Positions 44,360-53,700 are shown, counted from the first letter of the stretch. The stretch: DNA of 64,000 bases from CAYFZR01 sp046760505 [NCBI: Candidatus Hydrothermarchaeota archaeon] (GCA_046760505.1 JBHIEG010000011.1:4365-68364), one strand, 5' to 3'. Made by a program: numbers and translations. The notes: generated from the letters alone by a model not told the origin.

Positions 44360-46090
44360 TCAGTTGAATGATAGCCTACTTTTGACAAAATTACTCATGG
44401 TTTCAAAGGCCCTTTCATCCGCATCAATAGGCTCAGAACAGAATTCGTTTGCACAAACATACAACTTTGGCTCCTCATGAACTGGATAATTTAGTTTTGA
44501 TATCCTTTTTTCATGCTTCTCGGGATTTAAAATCTCAATTATTTTGTTTGGTTCAAAAAATCTTAGAACTTCTTTGTGAAGATTAATTGTGCCCTCGTCA
44601 CGCTCTGGGCCTACTATAACCAAATTTACAGGATACAGGTACATATCTACCGCGTCTGCATACGCACATGCAAATATTCCGTATCTTTGATAGAGTTCAG
44701 AGAAGGCTAAGAGGGTTTTTTCAGCTATCTCTATATAATCTTTCTTGCTTAAAAGATAATGAAGTTTAATAAAAACTTGCGCTGCTATAACATTCTCTTG
44801 AATTCCCTTATTTCTCATCTTTAAATTCCCTATAGCCCCTTTATCTTCCATGATATCAAAAAATCCCCCTGAGTTATCATAAAAATTTTTTAGGATAAAA
44901 TCTGCTATATCTTTTGAGTATTCGATGAAATTTCTTTTTCCTGTGGATTCATAAGCATCAATAAGTGCCTTTGAAAAATATATCTGATCTGATAAAATTT
45001 TGAGTTCGTTTGAGTAGTGATAGACTCCTTCTCCCTCTTCATAACTGTTTTTCAATAGGAATTCAATGGATTTTAAAGCATATTTTAAATATTTCTTTTC
45101 ATCCAGAATGTTAAAAGCATGGAGATATGATGATATGGCGATTGAATTCCAGTTCGTGAATTTTGTTTTATCTACTGGTGGTTCTTTCATAAATGCCCTT
45201 TCTTTCTCATCCAATCTATAAAATTCTTCATCCGCGGATTGACTTCCATAGAATCCTCCATTCTCTTTATCAAAAAGTCTAGAATCAATGTAATTCAATA
45301 TTTTTATTGCTGTTTCCTTATATTTTAAATCAGAAGTTATTGCGTATGCATTCAAGTAAGTTTTCAGGAGATTTGCATTGTCCTCAAGCATCTTTTCAAA
45401 ATGAGGAATGCTCCAGTCTCTAGTTGTTGAGTATCTGAAGAATCCTCCATAAACATGATCAAATATTACCCCAGAACTCATTTTATCAAGGGTTTTAAGG
45501 ACTATATTTAGGTAATATTCATCTCCAGTTCTGTTATACCATTTAAGAGATAGATTTAGGGCATCTGAGTGATGAAACTTTGGAGCGTTTCCAAATCCGC
45601 CAAAATCTGGGTCAAATGAATCCACTATATATCCAATTACATCATGAATGATTTTTTGATTCAGTTTTCCTTCTCGTAGTTTTATCTCTTCTTCGATCAA
45701 ATGTTCTGATTCTGATATCTTTGCATAAATCTCATCTCTGTGTTCTCTGTAGTAATTGCTGACACGTTCCAAAAGGAGTTTCAGCTTTTGAGGAGGAAAG
45801 TAAGTGCCTCCTGTCAAGATTTCACCTGTTGGGGTAAGGAAGACAGTTGTTGGCCAGCCACCCATGTTGTACCTTTGATTAATATCCGGCCTCCTATCGT
45901 TGTCGACGCTAATCGCTATAAAATGACTGTTCACGAGGTTTACTACGTCTTCGTCTCTGTAGGTTGTATCTTCCATTACATGGCACCAATGGCACCATTT
46001 CGCTCCAATTTTCAATAATATTGGTCTATCTAAATCTTTTGCAAGTTTAAAGGCTTTTTCTCCCCATTCATGCCATTTTATTTCTTTTAT
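44360..46090 (-). CDS. DUF255/YyaL-type thioredoxin-fold protein (SSP411 family), apparent ATA start
   Basis: The N-terminal thioredoxin-like domain contains WCHWCHV and GGWPTTVFLTP, and a long (alpha/alpha)6-barrel-like domain follows (GFGNAPKFHH, PHFEKMLEDNA), the normal YyaL/SSP411 architecture of unknown function. The first ATG in frame (46015) lies just before WCHWCH and would delete the first strands of the fold. Homology-like sequence continues upstream in frame (WHEWGEKAFKLAKDLDRPILLKIGA in pieces). No ATG, GTG or TTG exists between the upstream stop and a point inside that region. GGGAGG at 46103-46098 sits seven bases before an ATA codon at 46090, which I take as the start (576 residues). 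A sequencing error is the alternative. Confidence 0.85.
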   Translation of the reverse strand: MKEIKWHEWGEKAFKLAKDLDRPILLKIGAKWCHWCHVMEDTTYRDEDVVNLVNSHFIAISVDNDRRPDINQRYNMGGWPTTVFLTPTGEILTGGTYFPPQKLKLLLERVSNYYREHRDEIYAKISESEHLIEEEIKLREGKLNQKIIHDVIGYIVDSFDPDFGGFGNAPKFHHSDALNLSLKWYNRTGDEYYLNIVLKTLDKMSSGVIFDHVYGGFFRYSTTRDWSIPHFEKMLEDNANLLKTYLNAYAITSDLKYKETAIKILNYIDSRLFDKENGGFYGSQSADEEFYRLDEKERAFMKEPPVDKTKFTNWNSIAISSYLHAFNILDEKKYLKYALKSIEFLLKNSYEEGEGVYHYSNELKILSDQIYFSKALIDAYESTGKRNFIEYSKDIADFILKNFYDNSGGFFDIMEDKGAIGNLKMRNKGIQENVIAAQVFIKLHYLLSKKDYIEIAEKTLLAFSELYQRYGIFACAYADAVDMYLYPVNLVIVGPERDEGTINLHKEVLRFFEPNKIIEILNPEKHEKRISKLNYPVHEEPKLYVCANEFCSEPIDADERAFETMSNFVKSRLSFN

Positions 46091-46231
46091 TAGAATTCCT
46101 CCCGGATTTAAATTAAATGAGCAAAACTAATTTAAAGATTTCGGAAATGCCTAATGAGAACATAATTCAAAAAACTTAACACCGAGATATGCTGGAAAAT
46201 GCCTTAAAGCTCTCTCGAGAATTTCTTTCTC

Positions 46232-47017
46232 TTATTTTAATTCAAATTCAGCGACCACTATTGTATGGTCAGACGGTCTTTCTTCGAGCCTCGGTTGTAT
46301 ATCTATGTAACAGTTTATAGATTTTTCAGCAAGAGGTGGAGAAGCAAGTATTAAATCAACTCTCCATCCGATTTTTCTCTCTACTGCATTTTTTACCCTG
46401 TAATCGAAAAAAGTGTACTGGTTAGCCTGAATATTATGTTTTCTGAAGATATCAACAAACCCCATTGATCTTACCATTTCAAAAGCATATCTTGCCTTTT
46501 CGTGAAAACAAACATGATTCCTTAAATCTTTTGGATTGTGAACATCGATTTCTTCAGGCGCTACATTCATGTCTCCGCACCAGATTACATATTCTTTCAT
46601 ATTCATGTTTCTTTCAAAGAATTTCCTCAATCTATTAAACCATTCCAGTTTGTATTCATATCTCGGGCTTTCTACCTTAAAACCTTGGGGCACGTATGTG
46701 TTTACAACTGTAAGATCTTGGAATTTTGCCTTAATCAGTCTATCTTTATCCTTTGGTTCTGCATCGAAACCAAATTTCACATCCCTTGGTTCTTCAAGAG
46801 ATGCTATTGCAACGCCATTTCTCCCTTTAGATCCACTGAAAGCGACATGATAGCCGATTCTTCGAAATTGGTTCACTGGAAACTTTCTGTCTTCCACCTT
46901 AGTTTCCTGCATGCAGAAAATATCTGGTCTATTTCTTTCAAGCCATGGTATTACGATGTGAAGGCGGGATCTTATGGAATTAACATTATAGGTAGCTATT
47001 TTAATGTTTTTTGCCAT
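46232..47017 (-). CDS. xth: Exodeoxyribonuclease III (AP endonuclease)
   Basis: The 261-residue protein is an ExoIII-family apurinic/apyrimidinic endonuclease. It shows IATYNVNSIRSR (Asn), CMQETKVED (catalytic Glu), NTYVPQG (Tyr region), WCGDMNVAPEEIDVHNP (Asp and Asn), RVDLILAS and ERPSDHTIVVAEF (Asp-His). All catalytic residues are present and the length is normal. It incises DNA at abasic sites in base excision repair. It follows a methyltransferase gene on the same strand after three bases. Confidence 0.96.
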   Translation of the reverse strand: MAKNIKIATYNVNSIRSRLHIVIPWLERNRPDIFCMQETKVEDRKFPVNQFRRIGYHVAFSGSKGRNGVAIASLEEPRDVKFGFDAEPKDKDRLIKAKFQDLTVVNTYVPQGFKVESPRYEYKLEWFNRLRKFFERNMNMKEYVIWCGDMNVAPEEIDVHNPKDLRNHVCFHEKARYAFEMVRSMGFVDIFRKHNIQANQYTFFDYRVKNAVERKIGWRVDLILASPPLAEKSINCYIDIQPRLEERPSDHTIVVAEFELK

Positions 47018-47020
47018 CTT

Positions 47021-47731
47021 CTAGCTCTCCGGGGCTTTTTTACGCACGATAACAACGTACCTAGATGTAAAAAAATTTAATGGAAACATCTTTCTCAAAT
47101 ACCTATGAATCTTTACCCACATACCAAACATATGCTTAGAAAGTCTCTGAGGAAAGTATTCGTGCCCAAGTCTTTTAATTTCATATTCAAATCCGAGTTC
47201 ATTGAATATCTCTCTTATTTCTTTCTCAGAATACCAGAAATCGAATAAAGAACTGTTTTTCCCGAAAAAATTGAAAATTTTAAACAAATAGCCGTTAAAA
47301 GATTCTATTTTTGGAAAAGATATGATTACTAGATTATTAGAGGCTCTTATCATCTCTCTTATCATCTTTGTCGATTTAAATACAGCGGTTAATCCTGCTG
47401 AGTTAACTACATCAAAACTATTATCTTTAAAGGGTAAGTATTCTGCATCTCCTCTAACGAGAAAGCATGAGGAGTTTACTTTGTTTAACATTTCCGCTGA
47501 AAAATCTAATCCACAAACAAAGTCTGATATTTTGGATAATTCTCTTAGAAATCTTCCTGTTCCGCATCCAACATCTAATATGCGGTCCTTTTTAGAGACA
47601 TTCATGATTTTTAAATGCTCATATAGACCCTCCTTTCTCACCTCCCCTAAAATAGATGGAGCATCGAGATCATGATATCTATTTGCTCTAAAATCATAGT
47701 ACCGGAGGATCTTCTCCTTCAAGGAGGACAC
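47021..47731 (-). CDS. Class I SAM-dependent methyltransferase
   Basis: The 236-residue protein has motif I ILDVGCGTGRFLREL, then FVCGLDFSAEML, VRGDAEYLPFKDNSFDVVNSAG, the usual layout of Methyltransf_11 enzymes. The substrate is not known. The start is GTG 47731 with a run of G residues (AGGGGGG) seven bases upstream; it lies 38 bases inside the upstream unknown gene. It is followed closely by exonuclease III. Confidence 0.85.
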   Translation of the reverse strand: MSSLKEKILRYYDFRANRYHDLDAPSILGEVRKEGLYEHLKIMNVSKKDRILDVGCGTGRFLRELSKISDFVCGLDFSAEMLNKVNSSCFLVRGDAEYLPFKDNSFDVVNSAGLTAVFKSTKMIREMIRASNNLVIISFPKIESFNGYLFKIFNFFGKNSSLFDFWYSEKEIREIFNELGFEYEIKRLGHEYFPQRLSKHMFGMWVKIHRYLRKMFPLNFFTSRYVVIVRKKAPES

Positions 47732-47990
47732 TCTTAACCCCCCTGTAAAACTCAGGTCTTATCCTCACATAAGTCGTCTTCATTTCCCCTGATTTATATT
47801 CAAAGTCTTCAATGAGTTCCTCTAACTTTTCTGTCCTCTCTGCATTAAACTTATCCTTTAATAATTTGATTTCTCCTGCTGATCCGCCTCTATACCCGAA
47901 AAAGCATAGGATCAACAGGTAATTTTTTTCTTTCTGTTCTAGTTCAGAGATTTTTTTCCTTACATAAACTTCAATATCTTTGAGGACCAT
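47694..47990 (-). CDS. Unrecognised small protein upstream of the methyltransferase
   Basis: The 98-residue product is helical at the N-terminus (DIEVYVRKKISELEQKEKNY), has GYRGGSAGEIKLLKDKF and a C-terminal helical and strand part. It may be a small winged-helix-like or dimerisation protein, but I recognise no family. The gene diverges from the FmdE gene at 48008 and overlaps the methyltransferase gene by 38 bases, so translation is probably coupled. Confidence 0.6.
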   Translation of the reverse strand: MVLKDIEVYVRKKISELEQKEKNYLLILCFFGYRGGSAGEIKLLKDKFNAERTEKLEELIEDFEYKSGEMKTTYVRIRPEFYRGVKSVLLEGEDPPVL

Positions 47991-48007
47991 ATTACCACCG
48001 GGATAAT

Positions 48008-48604
48008 ATGAATTTCAAGGACTTTCACGGGCACATCTGTCCAATGTCCATACTTGGTATCAAGATGTCTAACTATGCTCTAAAACTTTTGGATATCAAC
48101 TCAAAAAAAGAGGGGATCATAGCGATTCCCGAAATAAGAAACTGCATGGTGGATGGAATACAGTGGACTATTGGCGCCACTTTCGGAAAGACAAATCTTA
48201 TTTTTAGAGATATCGGGAAATATGCGTGTGTATTCAGCAGGGAGAAGGACGGAAGGTCTCTCAGGATAAAAATAAAAGATGATATAGTTGAAAAAAGTCT
48301 TGAATACGGAAAAGAAGCCCAAATGGTCCGTAAAAGACTTTCTAAAATGGATGAAGAAGAAAAAAGATGGGAATTGGAACTGCTGTTCAGAAAGGGAAGG
48401 AACATAGTTGACTACATAGAAAAAAAGGACTATGAAGATCTCTTCGAGGTGAATGATGTAGAGCTGAATCTTAAGATAGAGGAAGATTCCCTTGATGTAA
48501 AAAGGTGTGATAAATGCGGAGAAATCACTTTGAAAGAAAAATTGACGGACAATTTATGCAAAGATTGCCTGGATCCTTTCTATTCTATAAAAACTATTCC
48601 ATAA
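48008..48604 (+). CDS. FmdE-family protein with C-terminal zinc ribbon (copy 1)
   Basis: The 198-residue protein starts directly with the FmdE motif FHGHICPMSILGIKMSNYAL (His and Cys at about residues 7-11), continues with EIRNCMVDGIQWTIGATFGKTNL and a helical region, and ends in a zinc ribbon (CDKC at about 164, CKDC about 182). FmdE proteins take their name from a protein encoded beside tungsten/molybdenum formylmethanofuran dehydrogenase; the role may concern metals, but is not settled. A second copy lies at 53693-54373. No other formylmethanofuran dehydrogenase gene is in the window. Confidence 0.88.
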   Translation: MNFKDFHGHICPMSILGIKMSNYALKLLDINSKKEGIIAIPEIRNCMVDGIQWTIGATFGKTNLIFRDIGKYACVFSREKDGRSLRIKIKDDIVEKSLEYGKEAQMVRKRLSKMDEEEKRWELELLFRKGRNIVDYIEKKDYEDLFEVNDVELNLKIEEDSLDVKRCDKCGEITLKEKLTDNLCKDCLDPFYSIKTIP

Positions 48605-48624
48605 AGGATTATTAATCATCTATA

Positions 48625-49521
48625 TCAGAAGAAATACTTGTGCATGCAATCATTTCTAAGTATCTCTTCGTACTTCTTTTTTATATTTTGAGTCATCCAG
48701 GGCTTTATTTCATGTACTGCGTCCAAGAAATCTTTCATAGATATTTCATCAAATGAATCTCCTCTCTCCTTAATTGCATTTAAGGCTGCTCTCCTACATA
48801 ATGCTTCAAGATCCCATCCAACAAAGTTTTCTGTTTTTCTGGCTATTTCCTCAAGATTAACATCTCTTGCAAGAGGATAATTCTTTGTATACATTTTTAG
48901 GATCTTCAATCTATCTTCTTGACTGGGAGGAGGAACATAGATCTTTTTCTCAAGTCTACCTCTCCTAAAAATCGCCATATCAACTACATCAAGTCTGTAT
49001 CCCGATCCTACCACTAAAATATAGGAATCTTCTTTTAATGAATCTATGCCTTTGAATACTATCTCAGAGACTTCTTTGGATGCTATCTTATCTGGTTTTC
49101 CCCTCTCATCTCGATTTCCCCAATCGTAGGAACAATTTCTTCTTGGAACAATCCAGTCCAGATCGCTGATATGCATAATGCATGGTTTATTTTCTCTGGC
49201 AAGCTTAAAAGCCTTAGAAACAGCCTCTGGAAGATCTGTTACCTCTCTTCCTCTGAGATAAACGTAGTTAACTCCGGCTTCACTTGCAGAGGCTTCTGCT
49301 AGAATAGCCTTTCCTGACCCAAGCGGACCCCATAAAAAAACACCAGTTGGAACCTTAAGATTTAATTTATTGAATGTTTTCATATGTTTTAAGGGAATGC
49401 AAATCATTTCCCTGATTTTTTCCTTTACCTCTTCGAGTCCAGCGATATCATCGAACGTTACCCTTGGCTTCCTCACATCGAGATAGGCGTTGTGATAGTG
49501 CATGGTCACACCAAAAGGCAT
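48625..49521 (-). CDS. AAA ATPase-like protein with degenerate active site
   Basis: The 298-residue protein matches the AAA module of CDC48/proteasome ATPase type: VTFDDIAGLEEVKEKIREMI, Walker A region GPLGSGKAILAEA at 65-77, the RRGRLEKKIYVPPPSQEDR arginine-finger and sensor region, and the C-terminal helical subdomain. Key residues are changed. The Walker A threonine is alanine (GKA rather than GKT) and the Walker B IDEID is ISDLD (about 118-122), losing the usual catalytic acid pair. It may bind nucleotide without turnover, or with poor turnover. It is a single gene; the aminotransferase upstream is about 70 bases away. Confidence 0.85.
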   Translation of the reverse strand: MPFGVTMHYHNAYLDVRKPRVTFDDIAGLEEVKEKIREMICIPLKHMKTFNKLNLKVPTGVFLWGPLGSGKAILAEASASEAGVNYVYLRGREVTDLPEAVSKAFKLARENKPCIMHISDLDWIVPRRNCSYDWGNRDERGKPDKIASKEVSEIVFKGIDSLKEDSYILVVGSGYRLDVVDMAIFRRGRLEKKIYVPPPSQEDRLKILKMYTKNYPLARDVNLEEIARKTENFVGWDLEALCRRAALNAIKERGDSFDEISMKDFLDAVHEIKPWMTQNIKKKYEEILRNDCMHKYFF

Positions 49522-49594
49522 CTTAATCTATTCTTAATTTATACTGTTTCTATCCTCCATAACCTGTCTTCATTATTCTCCATTAACTACTTCC

Positions 49595-50695
49595 TTACCC
49601 TATGCTGTTCAATATATCCAGCAGTTTAGAAATGTCTTCCTCGCTGTTGTATATGTGGGGTGAAAACCTTATGTATTCTCGAAAAGATGCTATAACACCT
49701 TTATTTAAGAGATATTTTTCATTCAAATTATTTTTAATTGAAATAATCCCTGATCTATTTTTTCTTTCAAAAGAACTCAATAATTCGAATTTTTCTAGTC
49801 CTTCTAAGAGCGATGTAGCCAGATCAAGTACTCTTTTTTGAATTTTCTTTAATCCTATTGAAAATATAAGTTCGAGAGCGGATTTCATCCCGATGATAGC
49901 CGAGATATCCATATTTCCTATCTCAAATCTGGATGCTGAATCTTTTAACTCATATCTGTAAATATTCATGGCTTTGTAATCTTTGACGGATAACCAGCCT
50001 AGAATAGGCGGATCGTCTATTAATTCTTCCTTTATATAGAAAATTCCAGATCCTAACGGAGAAAGAAGCCATTTGTATCCGCCTGCTGATAAAAAATCAA
50101 TATTGTAGCTCTTTACATCCATTTCAAAGACTCCAAGTGATTGGGTAGCATCCACGTGGAGTAAAACACCCTTTTCAACGCAGATCTTTCCTATCTCATT
50201 TAAATCTACTCTGAAGCCATTGCCGTACATCACTGAGCTTATTGAAACCAACTTTGTGTTATCATCGATTTCTCTCTCCAATTCTTCTGGCAGTAGTTTT
50301 CCACCTACGTTCCTCACGTACTTTATCTCTACCCCTTTTCTCCTAAGATTTAGGAAAGGATATATGTTTGCTGGAAAATCTAGGTCGCTTACGATCACGT
50401 TATCTCCCTTTTCCCAGTCTATTATTAAAGCCACAAGATTTACGCCCTCAGATGTATTCTTTACGAAGGCTATCTCAGATTCTTTAGCCCTGCAGATCTT
50501 TGCTGCCAGTTTCCTGCAATCTTCTACTTCCTGAGACCACTTATCGAAGCATAAAGATCCATAAATTGCTCTCTCAAGTTCAAATTTTCTCATAGAATCG
50601 ATGACCGGATAGCAGTAAGGAGAAAGAGATGCCGCATTAAAGTAGAGGAACTTATTTACGATTGGAAAAAGATTTCTTAAAGATTCGAATTTCAT
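49595..50695 (-). CDS. Class V aminotransferase (cysteine desulfurase-like)
   Basis: The 366-residue PLP enzyme has a SEGVNLVAL segment, VDATQSLG (aspartate 182 for the PLP nitrogen) and SAGGYKWLLSPLGSG (lysine 208 for the Schiff base). The Cys region of desulfurases near the C-terminus is not evident, so it may be an aminotransferase or lyase of this fold rather than a sulphur-donor enzyme. The start overlaps the upstream ABC ATPase gene by 44 bases, so the two are translated together; it may act on the substance that the transporter brings in (inference). Confidence 0.85.
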   Translation of the reverse strand: MKFESLRNLFPIVNKFLYFNAASLSPYCYPVIDSMRKFELERAIYGSLCFDKWSQEVEDCRKLAAKICRAKESEIAFVKNTSEGVNLVALIIDWEKGDNVIVSDLDFPANIYPFLNLRRKGVEIKYVRNVGGKLLPEELEREIDDNTKLVSISSVMYGNGFRVDLNEIGKICVEKGVLLHVDATQSLGVFEMDVKSYNIDFLSAGGYKWLLSPLGSGIFYIKEELIDDPPILGWLSVKDYKAMNIYRYELKDSASRFEIGNMDISAIIGMKSALELIFSIGLKKIQKRVLDLATSLLEGLEKFELLSSFERKNRSGIISIKNNLNEKYLLNKGVIASFREYIRFSPHIYNSEEDISKLLDILNSIG

Positions 50696-51482
50696 CGGAT
50701 CTTCCCTCTAAACATGTCTCTTTATCTCTAACCTCTTTCTTTAATAGATCCCAAATCTCCTGCCTTATTTCCGGAAACTTGGGATTTGTTTTTGCCTCAT
50801 CTCTGGGTCTTGAGAGTTCTATATCTATTATTTCTTTTATCCTAGCAGGTCTTGAAGACATTACCGCTACTCTATCAGATAAATAAATGGCTTCGTCAAT
50901 GTTGTGCGTCACGTAGATTATCGTTTTTTTCGTCCTATTCCAAATTCTCAGCAACTCTCTCTGTAGATTCTCACTGGTCAGAGCGTCTACCGAAGCGAAT
51001 GGCTCGTCCATCAAGAGCACGTCAGGATCTGTTGAAAGTGCCCTTGCAAGAGCGGCTCTCTGCATCATTCCTCCAGAAAGATCCCTTGGATAAACATCTT
51101 CGAAGCCCTTTAGCCCAACCAGTTCTATGTAATATTTTGCGATTCTCTCCCTTTCCCTCTTCTTTATTCTTCTTATCTCTAGTCCCAACTCAACATTTTT
51201 CATCACGGTTCTCCAGGGTAATAAGGCATAGCCCTGAAAAAGCATGCCTCTATCAAGTCCGGGTCCTTTAATCTCCTTACCGTTGATTTTTACGATTCCA
51301 TGCGTGGGTTCTTCTAATCCTGCTATTATATTCAGTAGAGTTGTTTTTCCGCACCCGCTTGGTCCAACAATACCTAAAAACTCGCCATCTCTTACATCTA
51401 AGGACAAATCTTTTAAAACTACCAAATCAGAGTTATCTAAGCGAAATACCTTTGTTAAGTTTTCTATACTTATCTTTGCCAT
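50652..51482 (-). CDS. ABC transporter ATP-binding protein, NitT/TauT type
   Basis: The 276-residue ATPase has Walker A GPSGCGKTT at about 40-48, Q-loop FQGYALLPWRTV, signature LSGGMMQRAALARAL, Walker B VLLMDEPFASVDALT and the switch His in VTHNIDEAI; the LPWRTV and FASVDALT segments are typical of SsuB/TauB/NrtD. A GGAGAT ribosome site and a TATA-like box about 51536-51545 lie upstream. The matching lipoprotein (52735) and permease (54349) are nearby on other transcripts. The substrate is unknown. Confidence 0.93.
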   Translation of the reverse strand: MAKISIENLTKVFRLDNSDLVVLKDLSLDVRDGEFLGIVGPSGCGKTTLLNIIAGLEEPTHGIVKINGKEIKGPGLDRGMLFQGYALLPWRTVMKNVELGLEIRRIKKRERERIAKYYIELVGLKGFEDVYPRDLSGGMMQRAALARALSTDPDVLLMDEPFASVDALTSENLQRELLRIWNRTKKTIIYVTHNIDEAIYLSDRVAVMSSRPARIKEIIDIELSRPRDEAKTNPKFPEIRQEIWDLLKKEVRDKETCLEGRSDEIRIFKKSFSNRK

Positions 51483-51599
51483 ATTTGATCTCCACGATAA
51501 AGTGTCTGGAATGCCATAAGAACCACTGTAATCTCTTATATTTTTACTCTTTCATTTGAGATAACATTTAAGAAATAAGATTTAGACTCATTAGAAATA

Positions 51600-52667
51600 A
51601 TGAATGTTGCGAGAAAAAAGATATTACTGCAGTCAAAAGGAGTCAGAATAGATTTTGATCTGGAAAATAAGTTGAAAAAAAGATTTTCTGGCGTAACTCA
51701 GGACTTCATGTCATTTTTCATGGATGAAATTCCTGTTGGAATACTCAATGGATATTTTACTGAAGAATCTCCCTTTGAAATAAGGCAAATTGGAAATGAG
51801 CAATTTGTATTCAAGAGCGATGAGTTATTCGCTAAGATAAGATTCTTACCTCGGCCCGATTTCTTGAACAAAAGGACTTCTGAGGGAATAAAAATGGAAG
51901 ACCTTTGTAACTATGTCGCACCTGGTTTTCTTATCATATATCTGAGTCAGAGATGTGTCTACTGGAGAGTAAAAAAACAGTGTAAATTCTGCGTTACAGA
52001 ATATGAGGATAAACTGGCTGAGAAAAATAAAGAACAGATTGTGGAGTTGGTAGAACAGGCATTAAAAGAGGGGTCAATAAAGACTCATGTAAATCTTACT
52101 ACCGGAACTCTAAAAGGACCTGATAGGGGGATTAAGCCTTTAGCTGAGGTAACGAATGCGATAAAAGAGAGATTCGACGTTAAGGTAAGTGTAAATGGAG
52201 AACCGCCTAGAGATCTTAAATATTTGGATTTACTGGAAAACGCGGATTCTTTGTACATAAACATCGAGATTTTTGATGAGAAATACAGAAAAGAATTGAT
52301 GCCTGGAAAAGGAATGATACCCATAGAACACTATGTTGAGGTATTTAAAAAGTCTTTAGAGATATTTGACGAAAATCAGGTGTGCTCAACCCTTCTAGCT
52401 GGTCTACAGAGGGATGAGAAACTGTTAGAGGGAGCAGAGTTCCTAGCTCAGTTAGGGGTGTTACCGGTCGTACTGCCCTTTTATCCTAGACCATTCACAC
52501 CATTAGAAAATTTAAAGCCTCCAGATGCTGAGAGAATGGAAAAGATCTATGCAGAGACATCAGAGATAATAAAAGACTATGGATTAGATCCATTTAAGAC
52601 AAAAGCAGGGTTCATGAGGGGAGGCGCTATCTTTGCACTGAAAGAGGTTTATGAATCTTTATGTTAA
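51600..52667 (+). CDS. Radical SAM protein with C-x8-C-x2-C cluster motif
   Basis: The 355-residue protein has a TIM-barrel-like body with the cysteine set QRCVYWRVKKQCKFC near residues 117-131, that is C-x8-C-x2-C in place of the usual C-x3-C-x2-C. After it come HVNLTTGTLKGPDRGI, VKVSVNGEPPRDLKYL, LYINIEIFDEKYR and VLPVVLPFYPRPFTP, in line with the barrel strands of radical SAM enzymes. The first 110 residues form a separate lead domain. The reaction is unknown. It diverges from the NitT/TauT ATPase gene over 117 bases and precedes the lipoprotein gene on the same strand, so a role in the same pathway is likely. Confidence 0.8.
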   Translation: MNVARKKILLQSKGVRIDFDLENKLKKRFSGVTQDFMSFFMDEIPVGILNGYFTEESPFEIRQIGNEQFVFKSDELFAKIRFLPRPDFLNKRTSEGIKMEDLCNYVAPGFLIIYLSQRCVYWRVKKQCKFCVTEYEDKLAEKNKEQIVELVEQALKEGSIKTHVNLTTGTLKGPDRGIKPLAEVTNAIKERFDVKVSVNGEPPRDLKYLDLLENADSLYINIEIFDEKYRKELMPGKGMIPIEHYVEVFKKSLEIFDENQVCSTLLAGLQRDEKLLEGAEFLAQLGVLPVVLPFYPRPFTPLENLKPPDAERMEKIYAETSEIIKDYGLDPFKTKAGFMRGGAIFALKEVYESLC

Positions 52668-52734
52668 TTAATCCAAAGGTTGCATTAAAATATCGGAAAC
52701 TTTTAAATATCCTCAACTTCTTTAACTTGCAAAT

Positions 52735-53700
52735 ATGTATATTACTAGGTTAACACTAATCATGATTATTGTAATGCTACTTTTGAGCGGTTGCATTTCA
52801 AGAGTTCCTGAAAGAGAACTCCCAATGAGGATAGGACAACTCAGCGGCGTTGCCAACGAGGAATACTTCGCGATATATAACAATTACTTCGAAAAGGAAG
52901 GATTGAACATCACATGGGTTCCTTTCAGGGGAGGATCCGGTGTAGTTCAAGCGGCAATTGCAAACCAGATAGATGGCGGCGTGATGGGATCTGTACCTGC
53001 GGTTATAAAAGCTGTTTCCAGAGGAGTACCATTGAAAATTGTTGCAGTGGGAGCATTAGAAACTAAGGAACATTCTGGAGACAGGCTAGTTGTTTTAAAA
53101 AAATCAGGAATAAAGGATATCAAGGATCTAAAGGGCAAAAAGATTGCAGTGCATAGATTCGGAACAACGCTGGACTTTATAGTCAGAAGAGTATTAAAAG
53201 AGAACGGCATAGATCCGGTTAAGGATGTCACACTGGTTCAAGTGCCAGTGCCTCAAATGGTCCCGGTGCTTCAGAGAGGAGAGGTAGATGCTGCTTTCAT
53301 CTTCCCCTATTTCTATCCTTATGTAAAAGACAACGTGACAATTTTAATCACTCCAGGAGACGTGTATCCAGAGGGATTTCCAATTAGTGTGGTTTTTTTC
53401 AGGGAAGAATTTATACAAGAGCACCCAGAAAAAGTTGAAAAATTCGTTAGGGCTTATCTAAAGGGTATTGAATGGGGAGAAAACAACCCCGACAAGTTAC
53501 CGGATCTCGTTGTAAAATACACAGATATACCAAGAGAAATAGCCACAGAAATCCCATGGCCTGCAAATAATCCCTCAGGCAGGGTAGATTCGAAAACATT
53601 CGATAAAATAATAAGTGATATAAAAGATTACGATCCTACGCTTTTAGAAAAGAATGTTACAGGGGAAGATTTATTAGATTATAGATTCTTGCCTACTTGA
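52735..53700 (+). CDS. ABC transporter substrate-binding lipoprotein, NitT/TauT type
   Basis: The 321-residue protein has a signal peptide with lipobox LLLSGC (C20), then the NMT1/SsuA-like fold: RIGQLSGVANEEYFAIYNNYF, VPFRGGSGVVQAAIANQIDGG, IKDLKGKKIAVHRFGTTLDF, VPVLQRGEVDAAFI and HPEKVEKFVRAYLKGIEW. Such proteins bind sulfonates, nitrate, aromatic or pyrimidine compounds; the ligand here is not predictable. A TATA-like box at about 52701-52710 makes the message leaderless. It converges on the FmdE gene with an eight-base overlap. Confidence 0.92.
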   Translation: MYITRLTLIMIIVMLLLSGCISRVPERELPMRIGQLSGVANEEYFAIYNNYFEKEGLNITWVPFRGGSGVVQAAIANQIDGGVMGSVPAVIKAVSRGVPLKIVAVGALETKEHSGDRLVVLKKSGIKDIKDLKGKKIAVHRFGTTLDFIVRRVLKENGIDPVKDVTLVQVPVPQMVPVLQRGEVDAAFIFPYFYPYVKDNVTILITPGDVYPEGFPISVVFFREEFIQEHPEKVEKFVRAYLKGIEWGENNPDKLPDLVVKYTDIPREIATEIPWPANNPSGRVDSKTFDKIISDIKDYDPTLLEKNVTGEDLLDYRFLPT

